64,000 bases of DNA from Polytrichum commune (Eukaryota > Streptophyta > Polytrichopsida > Polytrichales > Polytrichaceae): the NCBI GenBank assembly GCA_950295325.1, contig OX485806.1, positions 41,414,001-41,478,000 of the forward strand. The letters run 5' to 3'. Of the stretch, positions 56,361 to 64,000 are shown one piece after another. The position numbers and the translations under genes are program-made. Numbering within the stretch: the first letter of the stretch is position 1; each line of letters opens with the position of its first letter. The notes beneath the pieces were generated by a model. That model was not told the DNA's origin, made no database searches, and saw only the letters and a list, made by a program, of their open reading frames with translations.

Positions 56361-57563
56361 TGAATAAAGCTTTGTGTTCAGTAATTATATTGGTTGAGCA
56401 CTAAGGGCTTAGTCGAGAGGTGCGAGTGGGACCAAATGAAGTACATGTGGGCCTTAGGCTCTCACCCGGACTACGACGCATAAGGGTGGGGGTTTAGGGC
56501 TGACAGTTAAGATTTAAATGCCATATGATGTCAAAGGGAAATATTCCCTTCTATTTAAGTGGTATGCCCAATTCTATTAATCATGTTAACAATCGAGCCT
56601 AGACAATTAATTATTTTTATTGCACATAGTTTAATATCATTATAACATTGTGTATTTTTGGTGTCTAGTCTTAAGTACCAACTTTGTCATGTACCACTCA
56701 AATGTAGGTGTCCAATCAATAGGTATCATGCTCTTTGTGAGAGGGTTTGGGGGAGGTAGCTTTAGCAAATGCAACGTTCATGGCCAATGGAAAAAAAGAT
56801 TAAGGGGGTGTGTAATATGATTGTACGAGAGTTTATATATGTGTTCAACATGTAGTTTTTCCTCCAAGTAAGCATATGCTTAATCAAGGTGCAATGACGC
56901 TAGGATGTGAGCGTGCGAGCATGAGCCTAAGAGCAGAGAGTAGGAATTGTGTGAGCCCACAATCTCAAAATTTTCAAAACGATGTAATTTCTAAAAAATT
57001 TTGGTTAAAAAATCAAATATTGATTTTTTTTCAATAAAAAAATACTATATTTATTTAGAGTACCTATTACCACATGACCCATGACCGTAGATTTTAAAAT
57101 AAATAATCCTTGCAAGGTGATGTTATTGCATGTTTTAAAATTTATATCATGTTCAAGGAGGCCATCCCAAAGTGGGTTGACCAAGTCATAAGGTAGAGGA
57201 CCCAATTCCTGACTGAATTTCGGGTTTGGATAGTAAGAATGACAGGACAAAATGTTTATAAAATTTCAATGCTCCGCAAAGTATGAAGAAGGCCTTCTCC
57301 CAAAAAAAAATTATTTTTCAATAAGTCTGTAATTACCTATGAATTTTCAAAACAATGGCACTAGAGTGACCATCTGATACACATAGAGTGGGTGTTGTTT
57401 AGAGAAGTGGGCACCCTGAAACTAAGCGCAGGTGACTTAAGCCTAAACCTGCAAGGCTAAAAAAAATTGCGGATGGTGTCAGATTCTCCTCCCTAAAGCG
57501 ACCTTGCTGATGGCGGCAAGGATTGCATTTCCGTCCATATATGAGCTGGATACCCAGCAGTGG
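56361..57563. other. Intergenic, no gene seen
   Basis: AT-rich; no conserved motif. It ends where the C-rich minisatellite begins. Confidence 0.5.
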
Positions 57564-57705
57564 CCCCCCCACTCCCCCCACAAGGTGCTTTCCTCGCCCC
57601 CCATTCCCGCCCACTCCCCCTCACAAGGTGCTTTCCCCGCCCCCCATTCCCGCCCACTCCCCCCCACAAGGTGCTTTCCCCGCCACCCATTCCCGCCCAC
57701 CCCAC
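57564..57705 (+). repeat. 43-bp C-rich minisatellite, about 3.3 units
   Basis: CACAAGGTGCTTTCC recurs at 57579, 57622 and 57665, followed each time by CCGCCCCCCATTCCCGCCCA and CTCCCC. Strong strand asymmetry (C on plus). The three apparent protein frames across it are products of the repeat. Confidence 0.95.
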
Positions 57706-57745
57706 CAACGACTCCATCCCAACGACTCCATCCCAACGACTCCTT
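57706..57745 (+). repeat. 15-bp tandem repeat x 3
   Basis: CAACGACTCCATCCC repeated at 57706, 57721 and (varied) 57736, followed by a CTTCTCTTCTCG duplication at 57743-57767. Confidence 0.9.
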
Positions 57746-58287
57746 CTCTTCTCGCCTTCTCTTCTCGCCACCATTTGCCTTTGTCACCTTCTTGCTGTCA
57801 CCTTCTTTCTGTTTTTGTCTTCTCTTGTGCTTGAAGGATTACTTCAAGGTTATGTTTGACTTGGTAGTTCTCCGTCGCTGGACCTGTCTTCATACTACAA
57901 TTGTGAAAGCTGGTGATTTCTATGGTATTATGCCTGAAAGACTTATACAAGGTCAGCAGACCAAAAGTTTTACTGTGGTGGATCAGAGATAATGCTGAAG
58001 AAATGGCCTGTGTTTCTTCATTCTCACATTATACTGTGCAGATAACCTGTTCTATTGAGTTGCCTGTGTGGCCTGTTTTCTAGACTTAACAGCCCATCAG
58101 ATTGTGTTTACAATTTTGAGGTTAGAGATTTGAAGTCACTTGTTTAAAAGTTACTTAGCACCAGAATTTGAAAAAAATTGTTGGAATGATGAAAACTTGT
58201 AGTCTGCACTATTCTAAAAATTCTAAAAAACTAAAAACTGTATAATTATAAGCATCCATTTTCTAGATAGTAGCTTAAAAAAAAAGA

Positions 58288-58340
58288 CAGTCTGATTGCG
58301 AGTCTGATTGCGAGTCTGATGACAGTCTGATTGCGAGTAG
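58288..58340 (+). repeat. Short tandem repeat AGTCTGATTGCG
   Basis: Four AGTCTGAT units, three with TGCG, in 53 bases. A 13-bp duplication (TGGAATAGTATTG) follows at 58388-58412. Confidence 0.85.
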
Positions 58341-58511
58341 GTACTTGGTTTGCCAAAACTGAGAAATTGTACATGTACGAACCATTGTTGGAATAGTATT
58401 GGAATAGTATTTATACTTTTGGTATCCCGGCCCTTACATGAGTGTAGTATATAAGAATGACATGCTTCAGAGCACTGGACTAACTTAGCAGTGTGAAAGA
58501 CGAGAGCCTGC

Positions 58512-58600
58512 CTTCTGTTGTTGCTGTTGCTGCTTTGTCCTTTGCTGTTGTTGTTGCTGCTTTACCCTTTGTTGCTGCTGTTGCTGCTTTACCCTTCACC
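58512..58600 (+). repeat. (GTTGCT)n trinucleotide-rich tract
   Basis: GTTGCTGTTGCTGCTTT repeats with GCTTTACCCTTT spacers, three units of about 30 bp. The apparent Ala/Val-rich protein on the plus strand is low complexity. Confidence 0.8.
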
Positions 58601-58661
58601 TTCAGCTTCAAAACCGCTGGTGCCTCCTCCAACTTTGCCTGTCATTCCTGCCCTCCTGCCC

Positions 58662-59234
58662 TCACACCTCCGCCTTTGGTTCTGAGGGCGCTCCAGCATA
58701 GTTGCTTGCTGCTGCCACTTCCATTGTGCGAGGATGCGGTGGATTGAAGGGGTGAGGAACACCTAGGATATAGTGGCGTTGGTGGAGGCGCTGCATGGTC
58801 CACAGATCCATTGCGCTTGCATGTGTGTTTGAGAAACTCGGAGGTGTGATGGGTGGATGTAGCAGAGGTGCCCGAATCGGTGCAGGTCGCGGGGGGGGGG
58901 GGGGGCGGAGTTCACTGCGCGGCGCCAGAATCTGCTGATCCGGTGCGGCGTAGTAGCCAGCCTTGTGTCCACACAGTCTCCGCAGCACTTGTAGCAGTTG
59001 CTGCCCAGCCCTCGACGCCCCCAGCCCCTGCGGCGACTGCACCGAGATCTTCCGAGCCCAGCGACCCCCTGCCAGCTGCGGGTTGAGTAGACTACGGCAC
59101 CTGCATCAGCCGAGTTTCCTCAACCCCTTCGAGCGCGCGCTGCAAGTACGCCCCTTCTGGCTTGAGCTTTGTTTTTTTTTGTTTTCAACCCTTGCTTTCG
59201 CCCGATCCTCTTTCTCCTTTTGCTGATGCTCTTT
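58662..59234 (-). other. GC-rich 3' region of the pogo-like element
   Basis: On the minus strand a Pro/Arg-rich open frame of 126 residues (58662-59042) and a C/G homopolymer (G13-14 at 58891-58904 on the plus strand) lie beyond the transposase stop. The minus strand just after the stop still reads Lys/Glu-rich (KEHQQKEKEDRAKARVE), so the annotated stop at 59235 may itself be a lesion and the protein may once have been longer. Confidence 0.35.
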
Positions 59235-61545
59235 CTATGTCTTGCGCTGCTCCTTTGTGGCCTCCTTCTCCTCCTTCCTTTTCAGTGCAGCAGCCGCAGT
59301 TGCTTCTTTTTGAGCCAAAATCTCCTCTAGACCCTTGCTGTAATCTTTGGATGTTAGAATGATGCTCTGTGTGAAGTCCAGCAGAGGCTGCTGTCTCTTT
59401 CGTTTTTTGGCAGGGATTAACTCAGGCAATGACAAGAACTGCAGTATGTTATTATCGTTTGATGTCTGAACCTCTGCTAAGAATCCCGGATCTATTGCAA
59501 TGTGCTGCTCTGCTCTGTCATAGTTGCTATATTCTGGATTTTGGACGTCAACATAGAAATGCCGACTGACAATGGCTGCTCTTATGGCTGCAGGTTCCTC
59601 GATTCTGGTTTCAATGTGCTGTACCCCTCTGCAGCCCCCTGCAGAGGCTCTATACCCGCCCTGATCGTCATCGTCATCGTCATGGTCTTCATCTTGTTCG
59701 TGGTCGCCCTGGTCACCTAAAACCAACCCCCCAACAGAATTCCCGCCACCCCCAGATTCCTCGCCTCCTCCACATTCCTCCCCCTCTGATTCATCAATCA
59801 CATAGGGGACATAGCCCTCCTGCCCCTCTTTGAATCCTCTGCTTGGCTGCATGCTTCCTAGAACTGCATGTTCATTAAATGGCCATATCCCAGTTTTTCT
59901 GAAACCAGACTTTATGTTCTTTGCTGTGTGATTTTTCAAGTGCTTGGGATGTCCACTCACATAGATCTGTTTTTTCCACCCTCTTGCCTTTGTTGAGCAG
60001 GGTCCAAGAGTCTCTAATTTGTCTGAAGGTAGTTTTAAATGGCTTGAAACATGAGACATCCAGAGGTTGTAAGGCATGAGAAGTATGGGATGGTAGTGAA
60101 ATGATGTCTAACCCTGAATTCATGGCCAATGTCACGACCTCTAGAGTTATATGTGAATTATAGCCATCCAGCACAAGTAAATGTTTGTTTTCTGCATTAA
60201 TTCCCACTGTTTTGGTCAAAGTCCCTATGAAATGTGAAATCCATGATTGGAAGAGCCATTTCGTCATCCATGCATTGGGCTGCATAGCCATCACTGCATC
60301 TGGCTCACACTTGCCAACATAGTCCTTCAAGAAATATGTACCCTTCAAGATGTAGAAGTTAGGAATTTTGCCCCCTTCAGCATTGATGCATGATAGAACT
60401 GATAGGTGTTCCCTCTGATCTGGCTTAATGGCGTGTACCGATTTGGAGCCCAATTTTGCAAGCACTGTGGCCCCTCCACTCCTCCCAGCTTGTACACCAG
60501 ATTCATCACAGTTCCAGATGTGTCCAGCAGGGTACTTGAAGGTATTGTACAAGTATTTTAGATTGCAGTATAGAGTTGCCACAGTATTTGGGCACAAACC
60601 CCTAGCCCTACCAAGTTCTAAGGGTTGGCTCTTCTTAGCAACTAGTTCAGGATGCCTTTGTCTAAAGGACTTCAGCCATGACTTTCCTGGGACTCCAATG
60701 TCACTCTAGGGGGTATCCCTAGTCTGAGTAGCTTGTGCCACCTTCAACTTCAGTTGCAGTGGAATTAAAGGGTGGCCCAATTCCTGCATCTTAAAACAAT
60801 AGTCTACTAATTTTTTTTTCTCACTTTCATTTAGGACAGTTTTTGGTCCTCTCTTCCTTCCCAAAACTGTGCCAAACAAATGATCTCTAAGAGAGGTTGG
60901 GGGAATACCAAACTTGCGAGATGCTGTCCGTATCTTCATGCCTTCATCTGTGATTGCATCCAATGCTTGTTGAAGTTGTGCACTTGTCCAATTTCCTGTC
61001 TTCTTGATTGGAGCCCTTGATTGAATGCCTTGCTTCTCCTGCTAACTTTGTGGCACACCATCCCCTCCTTCATGGGTCCCCATATTGATGTTCTCCCCTT
61101 CTTCCCTAATCCTAGAAGTGCCTTGTATGCCTAGTGTCCAAGTGGATGTACCACTTCTCAGGTTATACCTCCTGTCTCCTCCATTCTCTCCAACTGCATT
61201 GTTGTGACCTCTATGCAGACCCTCATGGCCATTGGAATTGAAATGCAAGGTTGGTTGAGAATTTCTATATCTAGCTCTTGCTCCATGCTGAGTTCTTGCC
61301 ATGTAGTCCTCAAAGCCTAGACTATCCTCTGGACTCTGGCCATAACATAACTCTTGTGCATCAAACTGTGTTTCTTGCACAAAATCCTGGCTACTCTCAA
61401 ACCCCTCCATCCTCTCCATTTGCTCCACTCCTGATGCATCTAGAACTCCTCCTCTAATAACCTTAGTCCGCTCCTTCCTAACCCTCCAAAACTGCCTCCT
61501 TTGCTCACACAACCAACCAAACTTATAGGCACAATTGTTCCCCAT
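59235..61545 (-). pseudogene. pogo-like (Tc1/mariner superfamily) transposase, nearly intact
   Basis: The frame starts at ATG 61543-61545. It carries TAG codons at 61042-61044 and 60706-60708 and shifts frame near 59950, ending at 59235. An N-terminal region of about 165 residues is followed by a helix-turn-helix (NWTSAQLQQALDAITDEGMK, RTASRKFGIPPTSLRDHL), a second DNA-binding segment (GVPGKSWLKSFRQRHPEL) and the DDE_1 core: Asp in WNCDESGV (60505-60507), Asp in LVLDGYNSH (60166-60168), Asp in LQPLDVSCFKPFK (60058-60060), a DD35D spacing. Next, in the shifted frame, come NIKSGFRKTGIWPFN (a family hallmark), an acidic stretch (DEDHDDDDDD) and a basic Lys/Glu/Ala-rich coiled tail. Only three lesions in 2.3 kb make this one of the youngest coding remnants here. 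TIRs and a TA target site were not found. Confidence 0.85.
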
Positions 61546-62974
61546 GGCTTTTAATTAAGAGCAAACCGTCACTCTAAGCCCACGTTGTGGTTCCCAAAAA
61601 TGATCATCTTTATTCAAAAATCACCCCCCAATATGTTCAATTTATGAGCCGCAAGGAATTAACCTCAACCGCCTAGGATCCGGTTTCCGCTCAACGACCC
61701 TACATTTTTCATCCACAGAGACCCCCCACCCCAACTAAGGAAGGACCTATAACCGACCATGACGCCTAAAAGCACCTCTGTGGTCGCTTTTGGGCTCCCC
61801 CCAAGTCACCTTCTGGTCAGCTCACACTGTTCGTAGGGGTCGGAATTACAACCTGCTCGGAAATATGAGCCTCTACCTTAGTACAAATAATTTAAAGGTA
61901 ATTTTGAGGATGAGAGGGAGCAAACATTGTGAGAACACCATAGGATGTGGAACATTGTAGACATAATAAAATATTATAATATTATAGCAAAGCATACATA
62001 TTGGACTTTAAATATAATATTTGGCTATGAGAATTTAGGTATTTGAATATAATATATCACTATGATATATCTACTTGATAACAATCTAATATCTATCAAC
62101 TGACTTGCTCACTCACACATCTTGATGATTCCAGCAGCAACAAACATTTGCTTAACTTCATCCCAACTGAAGGTAGGAGCATGGATGAATGTGTCTTTCT
62201 TGTAATCCAATTTTCATAAGTAACAGAAAATGTAATAGAAGTGTTTGTAGTTATGTACATGCCATGCTTTCCAATGGATGTGTCATTCATGCTTCCATAG
62301 TGGGGACAAGTAAAAAATGGAATATTAAAAAATGTGATGTTATAGATTTTCTCATTAGAATCAGTTTTGGACAAAAACGTGATAATAGCACCAAGTTCAA
62401 GGTAAGGCAGGAGGTTCACCCTGGTAATAATTCCAATTACATTCCTTGCACTCTCTCACTGATTGTGGTGATTTTTGGTGGGTTCCTTACAACTTTGACG
62501 AACTTGTTTGCCATTCCAAAGAGAAGAGATTCTTTCGGCATGTGTTGGTCGAGGATGAGTCCACAAAACATGTTGAAATACCCTAGACGAGGAGAGAAGT
62601 TGTTGAAGGAAAATTGAAATGCTGGATTTTAGGCAGAACCCGATTTTTTCAAGCTCAATGACTTTAATACGGGTAAGGTTGATACTAGTAAGAACATGCC
62701 AAACTTCGGGAATTTTGGGTCGTGTAAGAACATGGGAACACTTAGGTCCCATGACGCAATGCACAATTTGGTCTAGACAAAACCAAAACTCCTCGATTTC
62801 AATTGTTGTGCCTTTACATACACGTTTTTGCCCTTTGTAAGTAAGGGCAGCTGTGAGCCCAAGATTGTGCCCACATGTTGCCTTAGTCTTTAAAAGTTGT
62901 AAAAGGTGGCATTTGTGGTGGGTGAGTGGTTAAAACTAAATGATAGTGTTGAATCGATCAAGTTGAGTGTTAGG
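61546..62974. other. Flank of the pogo-like element, no gene seen
   Basis: 61560-61860 is moderately GC-rich and probably the leader of the transposon. 61880-62090 is very AT-rich. 62096-62840 contains open frames on both strands without recognised domains. Confidence 0.45.
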
Positions 62975-63478
62975 CTCAGGGAGTGCACTATTCATTAAAA
63001 CCAAGCATCACGTGCATGCATGCCCCTTATTAAAATACCCCTGTATACATTTTATTTTTGCTAAAATCAAGCAATATACTTACAAATCTCATTGCTTTAA
63101 AATACATTTCCATACATACACAAGGGTCCAAAAACAAATACAGAAATTGTATATAACATGTGTACAAATGTTTGGAAATGCAAAAATATGGCCCTATTAT
63201 ATGTATAATATCAAATCATGGATTTTTAGTTATAAAGTCATTACTTAGTGGATGAAAAAACACATGATTCTTGGTCCAGGACTGACTTGAACGCGTAAAC
63301 GCGTAACTGCGTACTTTACATATATTTTTCTATAGCCTCATGTATATCTACTTCTTGCTTAATAGCAATATGTCTCTTGTACGTACATTTTGTACATGCT
63401 TGTTTTAAATAATACCCCTTTTGTGCACCCACGTGTATAAATACAGTACTTGAACAGTGCACTCCCTGGGGTGTTAGG
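62967..63478. mobile_element. Complete hAT-type MITE with 8-bp target duplication
   Basis: The element is 62975-63470 (496 bp). Its ends are CTCAGGGAGTGCACTATTCA and, on the minus strand, CCCAGGGAGTGCACTGTTCA, so 20-bp TIRs with two mismatches. A perfect 8-bp direct repeat GTGTTAGG flanks it at 62967-62974 and 63471-63478. CAGGG-type termini with 8-bp duplications are typical of hAT elements. The interior is AT-rich and non-coding. Confidence 0.92.
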
Positions 63479-64000
63479 GTGTTAAGTTGGATGCAGTTAA
63501 GTTGGTCGTGAGATTCAAGTATTTTAAAGCTAAAAACCTAAAAGAAAAGAAAATGAGTGAATTGGTTTCAGTGTGAATGGGTGTTTATTGTTACATGGTT
63601 GGGGAAGGATGGTGTTAGTTTTGTCTTAAGTTATTGTTCATTTTAGGTAGTTGAGTGGGTGGCTAATGAATCAGCCGGGAGCCAACCAGTGGCAAACGTC
63701 AGCTAAAAGTTCGTTAGGTCTAGAGAGGGCCGGGGGGACTGCTGGTTGCGGCTCCCAGACACTTCAGTTGTGAAAAATAAACAAGGGAGAAGAGAGGAAA
63801 CAGAGTGCGGGGGCATACCCTGCTGGTGAGGGAAGGCTTCTTCTTCTGCCACCAGGCTGAGACTGCTTGGAAGCGAGATGAGGTCTTTGGCCTGTGAAGG
63901 TTGGGTCTAGTTGTTGAGTAGGAAAAAAATGGCCAGTCACTTCTGATGACATCACAGGGCAAGGGAAATCAGGAGTTGAGTTGGGATTCAGGAAGGCGTA
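63479..64000. other. Intergenic to window end, no gene seen
   Basis: Duplicated AGTTAAGTTGG words near 63482-63506. The overlapping minus-strand frames at 63720-63962 are not supported by any motif. Confidence 0.45.

Noticed and set aside
57504-57992. Three overlapping Pro/Ser-rich ORFs of 99-162 residues
   Set aside because: They arise from the 43-bp minisatellite, whose period is not a multiple of three, so it opens several frames at once.

Overview
This is nuclear DNA from a land plant with a large, repeat-rich, gene-poor genome. The evidence is spliced genes with GT-AG introns, a plant-type NADH kinase (NADK3), a VQ-motif protein (a plant regulator family), CCCTAAA-type telomere-like repeats, and many layers of decayed plant transposons. 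There is no operon structure, ribosome binding site, CRISPR array or rRNA/tRNA gene that I can support. A fern or gymnosperm-grade genome is my guess from the transposon types (a SWIM-finger MULE, a DUF7869-like gene, a Ty3 element with a PHD finger), but the sequence alone does not settle this.

Only two host genes are well supported. NADK3 lies at 331-4127 (+), with four exons visible and exon 1 missing. An intact single-exon VQ gene lies at 43882-44703 (+), with a long pyrimidine-rich and repeat-bearing leader region upstream. A short open stretch at 2-115 may be the last exon of another gene.

The rest is mobile DNA of several ages. From 4.1 to 23 kb there are mostly DNA transposons and their remains: a MITE family with about 35-bp terminal inverted repeats (TIRs), a possible hAT remnant (8.9-10.1 kb), a DUF7869-like pseudogene broken by three TGA codons (10.7-12.1 kb, minus), a TIR element carrying about 190-bp tandem repeats and telomere-like DNA (12.5-14.35 kb), a complete non-autonomous Mutator-type element with a perfect 9-bp target duplication (16023-17026), and an autonomous-type MULE transposase in ruins (18.2-20.3 kb). 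From 23.4 to 39.76 kb a block of nested Ty3/gypsy retrotransposons sits between two halves of one MITE. It contains a minus-strand Ty3 element whose pol ends in a PHD finger, interrupted by a plus-strand Ty3 element (about 26-34.6 kb or beyond) with gag, protease, reverse transcriptase and RNase H, an extra ORF before gag, and no recognisable integrase core.

From 45.7 to 57.5 kb there are tandem repeats, a CACTA-like long-TIR element, fold-back elements and further MITE copies. From 57.5 to 61.5 kb there are GC-rich minisatellites and a pogo-like (Tc1/mariner superfamily) DDE transposase gene with two TAG codons and one frameshift. At 62975-63470 there is a complete hAT-type MITE with an 8-bp target duplication. 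Several transposon reading frames are broken by changes of the CGA to TGA, CAG to TAG or TGG to TGA kind, consistent with cytosine methylation and deamination in silenced DNA.
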